DNA of 64,000 bases from Pseudomonas viridiflava (GTDB taxonomy: Bacteria; Pseudomonadota; Gammaproteobacteria; Pseudomonadales; Pseudomonadaceae), in the NCBI RefSeq assembly GCF_900589395.1, contig NZ_UUIS01000096.1:62001-126000 (forward strand), read 5' to 3'. Under the pieces are notes generated by a model. The model saw only the letters and a program-made list of their open reading frames with translations. It made no database searches and had not been told where the DNA came from. Below, piece after piece: positions 34,289 to 43,029 of this stretch; the first letter of the stretch is position 1; the number at the start of each line of letters is the position of its first letter. The position numbers were made by a program, and so were the translations under genes.

Positions 34289-34672
34289 TCAGAGCACGGC
34301 AAAGGTGCCCTGGGCCTTGGCCACCAATTTGTCGTCCTGGACCACTTCGGCCTCGACCACCAGCGTGCGGCGCCCGGCATGCAGCACGCGGGCGATGCAC
34401 AGCACCTCACCGTCGCTGACGCCGCGCACGTAGTTGATCTTGCACTCGATGGTCACGCTGCGCTGGTCGAAGCCATGGGCGCTGGAGCAGGCCAGGCCCA
34501 TGCCGATGTCCACCAGGCTGAAAATCGCCCCGCCGTGCATCACGTTGCCACGGTTGCGCAGGTGCGCCTCCAGCGGCAGCGCGACATGGGCAACGCCGTT
34601 GTCCAGGCTGCGAATCTCGCAGCCCAGCATCTTGAAGTAAGGGCTGTGGGTCAGCGCTTCAGGGACGTCCAT
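34289..34672 (-). CDS. PaaI-type hotdog thioesterase
   Basis: A 127-residue hotdog-fold acyl-CoA thioesterase. The active-site pattern is visible as RGNVMHGGAIFSLVDIGMGLA. The ATG overlaps the last base of the tex stop (TGATG), so it is coupled to tex. The substrate is unknown; phenylacetyl-CoA-like or other acyl-CoAs are typical for the family. Confidence 0.9.
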   Translation of the reverse strand: MDVPEALTHSPYFKMLGCEIRSLDNGVAHVALPLEAHLRNRGNVMHGGAIFSLVDIGMGLACSSAHGFDQRSVTIECKINYVRGVSDGEVLCIARVLHAGRRTLVVEAEVVQDDKLVAKAQGTFAVL

Positions 34673-36993
34673 CAACGCTTCTTCAACTGCTTGGCATTGG
34701 CGAACAGCGAGGCCATGGCGTTATTGGCCGGGGCCGGTGCGGCGGCTTCCTTGCGCGGTGCGCTGTGCTGCTGGCGCGGCGCCGCACCCGGCCGTGCGCC
34801 ACGGGCACCATCGACTTTCTCGCCAGGGGTGTCGCTCATGCGCATCGACAGGCCGACGCGCTTGCGCGGGATGTCGACTTCCATGACCTTGACCTTCACC
34901 ACGTCACCGGCCTTGACCGCTTCGCGCGGGTCCTTGATGAATTTTTCGGACAGCGCCGAGATGTGCACCAGACCGTCCTGGTGCACGCCGATGTCGACGA
35001 AAGCCCCGAAGTTGGTCACGTTGGTGACCACGCCTTCGAGAATCATGCCCGGTTGCAGGTCCTTGAGGTCCTCGACGCCTTCCTGGAACTCGGCGGTCTT
35101 GAACTCCGGGCGCGGGTCGCGGCCGGGTTTTTCCAGTTCGCTCAGGATGTCGGTGACGGTCGGCAGGCCGAAGGTCTCGTCAGTGAACTTCTTGGGGTCC
35201 AGGCGCTTGAGAAAGCCGGCATCGCCGATCAGCGAGCGAATGTCACGGTCGGTCTGGGTCGCGATGCGCTTGACCAGCGGGTAGGCCTCCGGGTGCACCG
35301 CCGAGGCGTCCAGTGGATTGTCGCCGTTCATCACCCGTAGGAAGCCGGCAGCTTGCTCGTAGGTCTTCTCGCCCAGGCGGCTGACTTTTTTCAGCTCGCT
35401 GCGGGTCTTGAAGGCGCCGTTGGCATCGCGGTGGGCCACGATGTTCTGCGCCAGCGTGGTGTTCAGGCCCGAGATACGTGCCAGCAGCGCCACCGAGGCC
35501 GTATTGACGTCGACGCCCACGGCGTTCACGCAGTCCTCGACCACCGCGTCCAGGCCGCGGGCCAGCTTGAGCTGCGACACGTCATGCTGGTATTGGCCGA
35601 CGCCGATGGATTTAGGGTCGATCTTGACCAGCTCGGCCAGCGGGTCCTGCAGCCGGCGGGCGATGGACACTGCGCCGCGGATCGACACGTCCAGGTCCGG
35701 GAATTCGCGCGCGGCCAGTTCCGAGGCCGAGTACACCGAGGCACCGGCCTCGGAAACCATGACCTTGGTCATTTTCAGCGCCGGGTACTTCTTGATCAGC
35801 TCGATGGCCAGCTTGTCGGTCTCGCGGCTGGCGGTGCCGTTGCCGATGGCGATCAGGTCCACCGAGTGCTTGGTGCACAGCGCGGCGAGCACGGCGATGG
35901 TCTGATCCCACTGGTTTTTCGGCACATGCGGGTAGACCGTGGCGTAGTCGAGCAGCTTGCCGGTGGCATCGACCACCGCGACCTTGCAGCCGGTGCGCAG
36001 GCCCGGGTCCAGGCCCAGCGTGGCACGGGGGCCGGCCGGTGCGGCCAGCAGCAGGTCGTGCAGGTTATGAGCAAAGACGTTGATTGCCTCGGCTTCGGCC
36101 GCTTCGCGCAGCTCACCCAGCAGGTCGGTTTCGAGGTGGTTGTAGAGCTTGACCTTCCAGGTCCAGCGCACCACTTCACCCAACCACTTGTCGGCCGGAC
36201 GGCCCTGGTTGCCCAGGCCGAAGCGCTCGCCGATCATCAGCTCGCACGGGTGCAGGCTGCCGGGCAGTTCTTCACCGACCTTGAGCGCGCTGCTGAGAAT
36301 GCCCTCGTTGCGACCGCGGAAGATCGCCAGGGCGCGGTGCGACGGCATGCTCTTGAGCGGCTCGTCATGTTCGAAATAGTCGCGGAATTTTGCGCCTTCC
36401 TCTTCCTTGCCGGGCACCACGCGGGCACTGATCACCGCTTCGTGCTTGAGGAAGCTGCGCAGCTTGTCGAGCAGGGAGGCATCTTCGGCGAAGCGCTCCA
36501 TGAGGATGTACTTGGCGCCCTCCAGGGCCGCCTTGGTGTCGGCCACGCCCTTTTCGGCGTCGATGAAACGCGCCGCCTGTTCTTCCGGGTTCAGGGTCGG
36601 GTCGTTGAACAGACCGTCGGCCAGTTCGCCAAGGCCGGCTTCCAGGGCGATCTGGCCCTTGGTGCGGCGCTTTTGCTTGTAGGGCAGGTACAAGTCTTCA
36701 AGACGGGTCTTGGTGTCGGCCAGCTTGATGTCGCGGGCCAGTTCCGGGGTCAGCTTGCCTTGCTCTTCGATGCTGGCCAGGATGCTGACACGACGCTCGT
36801 CAAGCTCGCGCAGGTAGCGCAGGCGCTCTTCAAGATGACGCAACTGGGTGTCATCGAGGCTGCCGGTCACTTCCTTGCGGTAGCGGGAGATGAAGGGCAC
36901 GGTCGAGCCTTCATCCAGTAGTGCGACGGCCGCTTGGACCTGTTGCGGGCGGACACCGAGTTCTTCGGCGATGCGGCTGTTGATGCTGTCCAT
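34672..36993 (-). CDS. tex: RNA-binding transcription accessory protein Tex
   Basis: A 773-residue Tex protein: N-terminal helical region (SINSRIAEELGV), a YqgF/RNase H-like domain (TLGLDPGLRTGCKVAVVDATG), a helix-hairpin-helix module (VGVDVNTASVALLARISGL) and a C-terminal S1 domain (GMILEGVVTNVTNFGAFVDIG). Followed by a basic Ala/Pro tail. Tex is a conserved nucleic-acid-binding factor, Spt6-related. AGGTGG lies before the chosen ATG. Divergent from ompR. Confidence 0.95.
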   Translation of the reverse strand: MDSINSRIAEELGVRPQQVQAAVALLDEGSTVPFISRYRKEVTGSLDDTQLRHLEERLRYLRELDERRVSILASIEEQGKLTPELARDIKLADTKTRLEDLYLPYKQKRRTKGQIALEAGLGELADGLFNDPTLNPEEQAARFIDAEKGVADTKAALEGAKYILMERFAEDASLLDKLRSFLKHEAVISARVVPGKEEEGAKFRDYFEHDEPLKSMPSHRALAIFRGRNEGILSSALKVGEELPGSLHPCELMIGERFGLGNQGRPADKWLGEVVRWTWKVKLYNHLETDLLGELREAAEAEAINVFAHNLHDLLLAAPAGPRATLGLDPGLRTGCKVAVVDATGKLLDYATVYPHVPKNQWDQTIAVLAALCTKHSVDLIAIGNGTASRETDKLAIELIKKYPALKMTKVMVSEAGASVYSASELAAREFPDLDVSIRGAVSIARRLQDPLAELVKIDPKSIGVGQYQHDVSQLKLARGLDAVVEDCVNAVGVDVNTASVALLARISGLNTTLAQNIVAHRDANGAFKTRSELKKVSRLGEKTYEQAAGFLRVMNGDNPLDASAVHPEAYPLVKRIATQTDRDIRSLIGDAGFLKRLDPKKFTDETFGLPTVTDILSELEKPGRDPRPEFKTAEFQEGVEDLKDLQPGMILEGVVTNVTNFGAFVDIGVHQDGLVHISALSEKFIKDPREAVKAGDVVKVKVMEVDIPRKRVGLSMRMSDTPGEKVDGARGARPGAAPRQQHSAPRKEAAAPAPANNAMASLFANAKQLKKR

Positions 36994-37248
36994 TGAGACC
37001 ACCTGAGCAAAAAACTAGCGATTTGCCATCGTTTTGCCGAAACAAAACGTTATGCGGCGTTGCCTGACTGTTAGGGTCGCGCATTATAACCAGCCACTGC
37101 CGGTTAGGGGATTTGCGCGCCATACGTGTGTGCTCATGGATTCTGTGACGAGTGCTCATGTCGTATCCGGTAAAATCTGCTAACAATGCGTACGGTGCGC
37201 ATCACTTCAGCTGCGCCATAATGCGCCCCGTGAATAAAGGAGCCTCTG
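36994..37248. promoter_or_regulatory. Divergent tex/ompR promoter region
   Basis: GTGCTCATG occurs twice (37130-37138 and 37152-37160), 22 bases apart, i.e. about two helical turns, ahead of a candidate -10 TAAAAT near 37172 for ompR. OmpR-type regulators bind direct repeats, so autoregulation is possible. The ompR ribosome-binding site is AAAGGAG. Confidence 0.4.
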
Positions 37249-37989
37249 ATGAGCAGCACTGCACTTAATGCCGAAGGCGAGAAAATCCTGATTGTCGATG
37301 ACGACCCGGGTTTGAGCAGCCTGCTTGAGCGTTTTTTCACCAGCAAGGGCTATCGCGCTCGTGCGGTGGCGAATGTCGAGCAAATGGATCGCCTGCTGTC
37401 CCGCGAAGTGTTCAACCTCGTGGTCCTGGACCTGATGCTGCCCGGTGAAGACGGCCTTTCGGCCTGTCGCCGCCTGCGTGCGGCCAACAACCAGGTGCCG
37501 ATCATCATGCTCACCGCCAAGGGCGACGAACTGAGCCGGATCAAGGGCCTGGAACTGGGTGCCGACGATTACCTGGCCAAGCCGTTCAACCCTGACGAGC
37601 TCATGGCCCGGGTCAAGGCCGTGCTGCGCCGCCAGGCGCCTTCGGTGCCCGGCGCCCCCGGCAGCGAAGACGAGTCGGTCACTTTCGGCGACTACGAGCT
37701 GTCGCTGGCGACCCGCGAGCTCAAGCGCGGCGATGAAGTCCATATGCTGACCACTGGCGAATTCGCCGTGCTCAAGGCGCTGGTCATGCATGCCCGCGAG
37801 CCGCTGACCCGCGACAAGCTGATGAACCTGGCCCGTGGTCGCGAGTGGGATGCGCTGGAGCGCTCCATCGACGTGCAGATTTCCCGCCTGCGCCGCCTGA
37901 TCGAGCCCGACCCGTCCAAGCCGCGTTACATCCAGACCGTCTGGGGCGTAGGCTATGTGTTCGTTCCCGATGGTGCCGGCGGCCGCTGA
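37249..37989 (+). CDS. ompR: OmpR-family response regulator
   Basis: A 246-residue response regulator: receiver domain with acidic cluster VDDDPGL and phosphoacceptor Asp61 in VLDLMLPGEDG, conserved Lys in YLAKPF, and a C-terminal winged-helix (RSIDVQISRLRRLIEPDP, VWGVGYVFVP). Equivalent to AmgR/OmpR in pseudomonads, which controls envelope-stress and aminoglycoside tolerance. A strong terminator follows, before envZ. Confidence 0.94.
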   Translation: MSSTALNAEGEKILIVDDDPGLSSLLERFFTSKGYRARAVANVEQMDRLLSREVFNLVVLDLMLPGEDGLSACRRLRAANNQVPIIMLTAKGDELSRIKGLELGADDYLAKPFNPDELMARVKAVLRRQAPSVPGAPGSEDESVTFGDYELSLATRELKRGDEVHMLTTGEFAVLKALVMHAREPLTRDKLMNLARGREWDALERSIDVQISRLRRLIEPDPSKPRYIQTVWGVGYVFVPDGAGGR

Positions 37990-38014
37990 CGGCGTGCCGT
38001 GCAACTGTTTTTCA

Positions 38015-38049
38015 CGTCGATAGCCCTGCAAGGGGCTATCGACGTTTTT
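38015..38049 (+). terminator. Strong intrinsic terminator between ompR and envZ
   Basis: CGTCGATAGCCC (38015-38026) and GGGCTATCGACG (38033-38044) form a perfect 12-bp stem with loop TGCAAG, followed by TTTTT. It starts 25 bases after the ompR stop and 100 bases before the envZ start. Confidence 0.9.
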
Positions 38050-38149
38050 GGTTTTACGGGTCTGTGTATCGGTCCGGCCAGTGCCTGGCAGCTTCGTCCC
38101 CTACCCATTCCGAGCCCGGCTCGCCCTGCAAAGCGTACAAGCTGCATTT

Positions 38150-39463
38150 ATGAAGACTCCACTCTGGTTCCCGCAAAGCTTTTTCTCGCGCACCCTGTGG
38201 CTGGTGCTGATCGTGGTGCTGTTTTCCAAGGCGCTGACGCTGGTCTATCTGCTGATGAACGAGGACGTGCTGGTCGATCGCCAGTACAGCCACGGTGTGG
38301 CCCTGACCCTGCGCGCCTACTGGGCGGCCAACGAAAATGACCGCGAGACCATTGCCGAGGCGGCGGGGTTGATCCGGGTGGTCGGCGGTGGGGTGCCTGA
38401 GGGCGAGCAGCACTGGCCCTACAGCGAGATCTACCAGCGCCAGATGCAGGCCGAGCTGGGCGCCGACACCGAAGTGCGTCTGCGCGTGCATGCCCCGCCC
38501 GCCTTGTGGGTACGTGCTCCGAGCCTGGGCGACGGTTGGCTGAAAGTGCCGCTGTACCCGCACCCGCTGCGCGGGCAGAAAATCTGGAGCGTGCTGGGCT
38601 GGTTCCTGGCCATCGGCCTGTTATCCACCGCCTCGGCGTGGATCTTCGTCAGCCAGCTCAACCAGCCGCTCAAGCGCCTGGTCTTTGCCGCGCGCCAGCT
38701 GGGGCAGGGGCGCAGCGTGCGCCTGCCGGTCAGCGACACGCCCAGCGAAATGACCGAGGTGTACCGCGCCTTCAACCAGATGGCCGAGGACGTCGAGCAG
38801 GCCGGTCAGGAGCGCGAACTGATGCTGGCCGGCGTCTCTCATGACCTGCGCACGCCGCTGACGCGCCTGCGCCTGTCGCTGGAGCTGATGAGCGACAAGA
38901 ACGAGTTCACGGAGGGCATGGTGCGCGACATCGAGGACATGGACGCAATCCTCGACCAGTTCCTGGCGTTCATTCGCGACGGCCGTGACGAGCAGATCGA
39001 AGAAGTCGACCTGGGCGACCTGGTGCGTGAAGTGGTGGCGCCGTTCAACAGTGCCGAGAACAACATTCGCCTGTGCCTGGAGCCGATCCCGCCGTTTCCG
39101 CTGCGCCGGGTGTCGATGAAGCGCCTGCTGACCAACCTGATCGGCAACGCCACCTACCACGCCGGCACCGGCATCGAGGTGGCAGCCTATGTCTCGGGCG
39201 ACACCAGCGCACCCTATGTGGTGCTCAGCGTGCTGGACCGCGGGGCGGGCCTGGACCCCAGCGAGCTGGAGCTGATCTTCAACCCTTTCATCCGCGGCGA
39301 CCGCGCCCGCAGCGGCAAGGGCACCGGCCTGGGCCTGGCCATCGTCAAGCGCATTGCCGCCATGCACGGCGGCAACGTGGAACTGCGCAACCGCTCCGGC
39401 GGCGGCCTGGAAGCCCGCGTACGCCTGCCGCTGGGCCTGATGCTGCCGCGTGACGCGGTGTAG
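38150..39463 (+). CDS. envZ: EnvZ-family sensor histidine kinase
   Basis: A 437-residue sensor: N-terminal membrane span (TLWLVLIVVLFSKALTLVYLL), periplasmic domain to about 145, second span (IGLLSTASAWIFV), HAMP, H-box LAGVSHDLRTPLTRLRL, and ATPase motifs NLIGNAT, DRGAGLDP and GKGTGLGLAIVKR. It phosphorylates the upstream OmpR-type regulator (AmgS/EnvZ equivalent). The start at 38150 follows the family; no good ribosome-binding site is seen. Confidence 0.94.
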   Translation: MKTPLWFPQSFFSRTLWLVLIVVLFSKALTLVYLLMNEDVLVDRQYSHGVALTLRAYWAANENDRETIAEAAGLIRVVGGGVPEGEQHWPYSEIYQRQMQAELGADTEVRLRVHAPPALWVRAPSLGDGWLKVPLYPHPLRGQKIWSVLGWFLAIGLLSTASAWIFVSQLNQPLKRLVFAARQLGQGRSVRLPVSDTPSEMTEVYRAFNQMAEDVEQAGQERELMLAGVSHDLRTPLTRLRLSLELMSDKNEFTEGMVRDIEDMDAILDQFLAFIRDGRDEQIEEVDLGDLVREVVAPFNSAENNIRLCLEPIPPFPLRRVSMKRLLTNLIGNATYHAGTGIEVAAYVSGDTSAPYVVLSVLDRGAGLDPSELELIFNPFIRGDRARSGKGTGLGLAIVKRIAAMHGGNVELRNRSGGGLEARVRLPLGLMLPRDAV

Positions 39464-39614
39464 TCGCAGCGCCCCTTCCAGGCCTTGCCCAACGCCCGCA
39501 GGAGCGACCAACCTGTTCTTACAGGGAAGATACCGGCGGATGGCAAAGTGCCTTTTTCGTGATTATGCTTTCCATCCTTGGCGCACTGGACGCGCTGCAC
39601 AATGGATGGATGCC

Positions 39615-40355
39615 ATGGCGCACCGCTTCGAATCCCTTGAAGTCGACACCGATGATGCCTCGCCTTACCGGCGGCGGCGTGTTGCGAATGCGCGGTCTTT
39701 GCCTCGCCAGGTCGTGCTGCTTTTGGTGTTGGCCGGGCTCGCAGGTTATGGGTTCTGGTCTTACACCGACCTGCCAAGGCGCATCGCGACGGCCCTGGCG
39801 CCACCTGAACCAAGGCCGGCTTCAGGACCGTCCGAGACTGCGCGCTTCACACCCGAACCGCTTGGCCAGGCATACCCTGAGGCCAAGGTGCATCCCCGGC
39901 CGCTGGCGGACTGCATGGGCGCCGATAACCTGATTGATGAAGAGGTCGCGACCTGTCGCTTCGGCGAGATGCCAAAACCGGTGCACGACCCCTCGGCGCA
40001 GGGCATGGTTTCGGCCCGGTACCTGGCGCAATACAAGGCCGACCGTCAGCGGGAGGCAACCGCGCGGGCCAGGCCTTCGACAGTGGTCTGGTCAACCTTG
40101 CGGCGCTGGGATGGCAAAGGAGCCTATTCGGCCACCTGGACCTACAGGGACAATCGCATCGACGGTACCAGTGTCTGCACCAACCTGCAGAAAGGGTCGA
40201 TTGATTATCGGGAATGCCGCAAAGGCGCCAAGGTGCACTTTCGCGAGCAATGCCGTGCCTGGAGCCGGCGCCTGGGCGAGCAGTACTCCGACTCGACCCA
40301 GGCGCAGCAGCAGCGCTATTGCAGTGCGGCCGAGGTGTTCAACCCGCTGGGCTGA
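39615..40355 (+). CDS. Hypothetical membrane-anchored protein
   Basis: A 246-residue protein with a basic N-terminus (YRRRRVANARSLP), one membrane span at about 33-50 (VVLLLVLAGLAGYGFWSY) and a large, presumably periplasmic domain with several Cys (DCMGADNL, ATCRFG, CTNLQKG, CRKGAKVHF, CRAW). Not recognised. The ribosome-binding site is unclear, so the start may be one of three nearby ATGs. Its 3' end overlaps the convergent GNAT gene by 17 bases. Confidence 0.65.
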   Translation: MAHRFESLEVDTDDASPYRRRRVANARSLPRQVVLLLVLAGLAGYGFWSYTDLPRRIATALAPPEPRPASGPSETARFTPEPLGQAYPEAKVHPRPLADCMGADNLIDEEVATCRFGEMPKPVHDPSAQGMVSARYLAQYKADRQREATARARPSTVVWSTLRRWDGKGAYSATWTYRDNRIDGTSVCTNLQKGSIDYRECRKGAKVHFREQCRAWSRRLGEQYSDSTQAQQQRYCSAAEVFNPLG

Positions 40356-40848
40356 ACAGGTCCAGTGCATAAAACCGGCTGTCCACGGCCATCCGTGGAA
40401 AGCTGGCCGGCAGGCTGTCCTGCGCGATTTCGGTAAAGCCGTGCTTTTCATAGAAACGGTGCGCGGCGAGAAATTTGTCGGTGGTACCCAGCAGGATCCG
40501 GCGCACGCCCCGGGCCCTGGCGTCGGTCAGCAGGCGCGCCAGCAGTTGTGTGGCCACGCCGTATTCGCGACCGCGAAAGGCGGCCGCCACGAACATCTTG
40601 CGCAGGGCGGCCTGGCCGTCGCCAATGTCCTTGAGGCCAAGGGTGCCGACCACGGTGTCACCATGCCGGGCGACCCAGAAGTCGCCGTTGCCCTGTTGAT
40701 AGAAGTCCGGGATGGCCGCCAGGTCCGGCTGGTCGGCGGCCGTGATGGCGATGCCGAATTCTTCGCGCTGGATGGGCACGATCACGTTGATGACGCCTGG
40801 CTGGTCGGCCGGTTCAAAGCGCTGGATGCGGATGGCAGAGGTGTTCAA
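40339..40848 (-). CDS. GNAT-family N-acetyltransferase
   Basis: A 169-residue acetyltransferase; the acetyl-CoA-binding motif is in the stretch RKMFVAAAFRGREYGVATQLL, and KHGFTEI marks the C-terminal part. The TTG at 40848 is chosen since AGGA is 8 bases away; the GTG two codons earlier would be too close to that site. Substrate unknown. Convergent and slightly overlapping with the preceding membrane protein gene. Confidence 0.85.
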   Translation of the reverse strand: MNTSAIRIQRFEPADQPGVINVIVPIQREEFGIAITAADQPDLAAIPDFYQQGNGDFWVARHGDTVVGTLGLKDIGDGQAALRKMFVAAAFRGREYGVATQLLARLLTDARARGVRRILLGTTDKFLAAHRFYEKHGFTEIAQDSLPASFPRMAVDSRFYALDLFSPAG

Positions 40849-40964
40849 GGGCACGGTCCTGGCAGTCGCTGGTAGGGGCCTGGCATTGTTCCAGACTGGC
40901 CATGGCCTCGACAAGACGAGGCTGGCCAGCGTGGCAGCAGCGCTTTGTGGCGCAGGTTGTTGAA

Positions 40965-41093
40965 TTACAACGCAGGGTTTTCAGGGCCTGGTCGCAAGGG
41001 ATATTCCACCGCGTCCAGCGCATCTTCGGCCAGCGCCTGGGCCATTTCGATCAGGTGGGTGACGGCCATGGCCAGGTTGCGCCTGGGGCCCAT
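40965..41093 (-). pseudogene. C-terminal remnant of a DUF3077-like protein
   Basis: A short reading frame (MGPRRNLAMAVTHLIEMAQA then LAEDALDAVEYP) resembles the C-terminal end of DUF3077 proteins, small pseudomonad proteins that end with an AFAVVHLVEMAKAL-like helix. The N-terminal half expected upstream is missing: repeat copy D starts 14 bases before the remaining ATG and nothing similar lies beyond it. Family assignment is from memory. Confidence 0.5.
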
Positions 41094-41107
41094 GAGTTGG
41101 CCGGGAG

Positions 41108-41216
41108 GTAGGAGCGCGCTTGCCCGCGACCGAGTGCGGAGCGCTCGCAGAAATCTCGGAAACGCTGAAAATTTACGACTGCTGACGCAGCCGGTCGCGG
41201 GCAAGCGCGCTCCTAC
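41108..41216. repeat. Palindromic intergenic repeat, copy D (109 bp)
   Basis: Standard-length member, same orientation as copies B and C, with near-perfect arms (GTAGGAGCGCGCTTGCCCGC and its reverse complement). It directly adjoins the DUF3077-like remnant. Confidence 0.87.
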
Positions 41217-41265
41217 AGCGGTGAAGCGGTTACAGCGGTGAAGCCATTACATTTCCAGCGCCCAC

Positions 41266-41293
41266 AAAAAACCGCCCCGAAGGGCGGTTTTTG
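41266..41293 (-). terminator. Intrinsic terminator of pckA
   Basis: ACCGCCC-CGAA-GGGCGGT stem with an A run on one side and a T run on the other, 15 bases after the pckA stop; it can work in both directions. Confidence 0.92.
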
Positions 41294-41307
41294 TCAGCCA
41301 GCTGGAA

Positions 41308-42852
41308 TTACAGCTGTGGACCGGCTGCCTTGATGGCGTCGCTCACGTCGAACTTCTTGAAGTTCTCGATGAACAGGCCAGCCAGGCCCTTGGCCGCTTC
41401 GTCGTAGGCCGACTGGTCAGCCCAGGTGTTGCGCGGGTTGAGCAGCACGGTGTCGACGCCTGGAACGACCTTTGGCACGTCCAGGTTGATGATGTCCAGG
41501 TGCTCGGTCTCGGCACCGATCAGCGCGCCGCTCTGGATCGCGGCAATGACGCCACGGGTGGTCGGAATGTTGAAGCGCTTGCCGACGCCGTATCCACCAC
41601 CGGTCCAGCCGGTGTTGACCAGGTACACCTTGGAGTTGAAGCCACGGATACGCTTGATCAGCAGTTCGGCGTAGACACCGGCCGGACGCGGGAAGAACGG
41701 TGCGCCGAAGCAGGTGGAGAAGGTCGACTTGATGCCCGAGCCCGAGCCCATTTCGGTCGAACCGACCAGTGCGGTGTAGCCCGACAGGAAGTGGTAGGCC
41801 GCCTGTTCTTCGCTGAGGATCGACACCGGTGGCAGCACGCCGGTCAGGTCGCAGGTCAGGAAGATTACAGCGTTCGGCTCGCCACCGAGGTTCTTCGGTG
41901 CGCGTTTTTCGATCAGCTCGCGTGGGTAGGCCGCACGGCTGTTCTGGGTCAGGCTGTCGTCGGCGTAGTCGGCTTTCTTGGTTTGCGGGTCCAGCACGAC
42001 GTTTTCCAGCACGGCGCCGTGCTGGATGGCTTTCCAGATGACGGGCTCGTTCTTCTCGGACAGGTCGATGCACTTGGCATAGCAACCGCCCTCGATGTTG
42101 AACACCACGCCTTCGCCCCAGCCGTGTTCGTCGTCACCGATCAGGTAACGGCTTTCATCGGCCGACAGGGTGGTCTTGCCGGTGCCCGACAGGCCGAAGA
42201 ACAGGGTCACATCGCCCTCTTCGCCCATGTTGGCGGCGCAGTGCATCGGCAGCACGTCGGCCGCCGGCAGCAGGAAGTTCTGCACCGAGAACATGGCTTT
42301 CTTCATTTCACCGGCGTAACGCATGCCGGCGATCAGCACTTTTTTGGCCGCGAAGTTGATGATCACGGTGCCGTCGGAGTTAGTGCCGTCACGCTCGGGC
42401 TCGCAGACGAACCATGGCGCGTTGAAGATCTGCCACTCGTCCTTGCCGCCTTCGTTGTAGGCCTCGGGATTGATGAACAGGCAACGGCCGAACAGGTTGT
42501 GCCAGGCGGTTTCGGTGGTCATCTTGACCGGCAGGTAGTGCGCAGGATCGGAACCCACATGAACGTGGGAGACAAAACGCTCGCGCTCGGCCAGGTAGGC
42601 ACCAACGCGGTCCCACAGGGCGTCGAACTTGTCGGCGGGGAATTTGCGGTTGATCGGACCCCAGGCAATGGCGTCCTGAGTGCCGGCTTCTTCAACGATG
42701 AAGCGATCCACCGGAGAACGGCCGGTACGATGGCCGGTTCTCACCACCAGGGCGCCCGTGTCGGCAAGTTCGCCTTCGCCACGGGCAAGGGCTTCCTTGA
42801 CCAGGTCGTCGATGCTCAGGTCGGTGTACACAGCGTTGTTGGTTTGCGTCAT
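41308..42852 (-). CDS. pckA: Phosphoenolpyruvate carboxykinase (ATP)
   Basis: A 514-residue ATP-type PEPCK, converting oxaloacetate to PEP in gluconeogenesis. The kinase-1a P-loop is GLSGTGKTTLS (about residues 230-240), with metal/substrate motifs FFGLSG, GEGVVFNIEGGCYAKC and GWTGGGYGVGKR. A candidate -10 (CATAAT at 42938-42943 on this strand) and long AT-rich leader precede it. Confidence 0.97.
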   Translation of the reverse strand: MTQTNNAVYTDLSIDDLVKEALARGEGELADTGALVVRTGHRTGRSPVDRFIVEEAGTQDAIAWGPINRKFPADKFDALWDRVGAYLAERERFVSHVHVGSDPAHYLPVKMTTETAWHNLFGRCLFINPEAYNEGGKDEWQIFNAPWFVCEPERDGTNSDGTVIINFAAKKVLIAGMRYAGEMKKAMFSVQNFLLPAADVLPMHCAANMGEEGDVTLFFGLSGTGKTTLSADESRYLIGDDEHGWGEGVVFNIEGGCYAKCIDLSEKNEPVIWKAIQHGAVLENVVLDPQTKKADYADDSLTQNSRAAYPRELIEKRAPKNLGGEPNAVIFLTCDLTGVLPPVSILSEEQAAYHFLSGYTALVGSTEMGSGSGIKSTFSTCFGAPFFPRPAGVYAELLIKRIRGFNSKVYLVNTGWTGGGYGVGKRFNIPTTRGVIAAIQSGALIGAETEHLDIINLDVPKVVPGVDTVLLNPRNTWADQSAYDEAAKGLAGLFIENFKKFDVSDAIKAAGPQL

Positions 42853-43029
42853 GAGGGTCCCCGTCGGCCTTAGGCCGAGTGCTCCAAACGGTTTTGTAGT
42901 AAAAAAACAACCACTACTACAGCCAAAAGTGGGCCGGATTATGCCAGAAATGCCCGGAAATGATAGAACCCTCCTGTCAGAACGGTATGACAGGAATGCG
43001 AGGGCTCAATCCGTGCGATTGCGTGGCAA

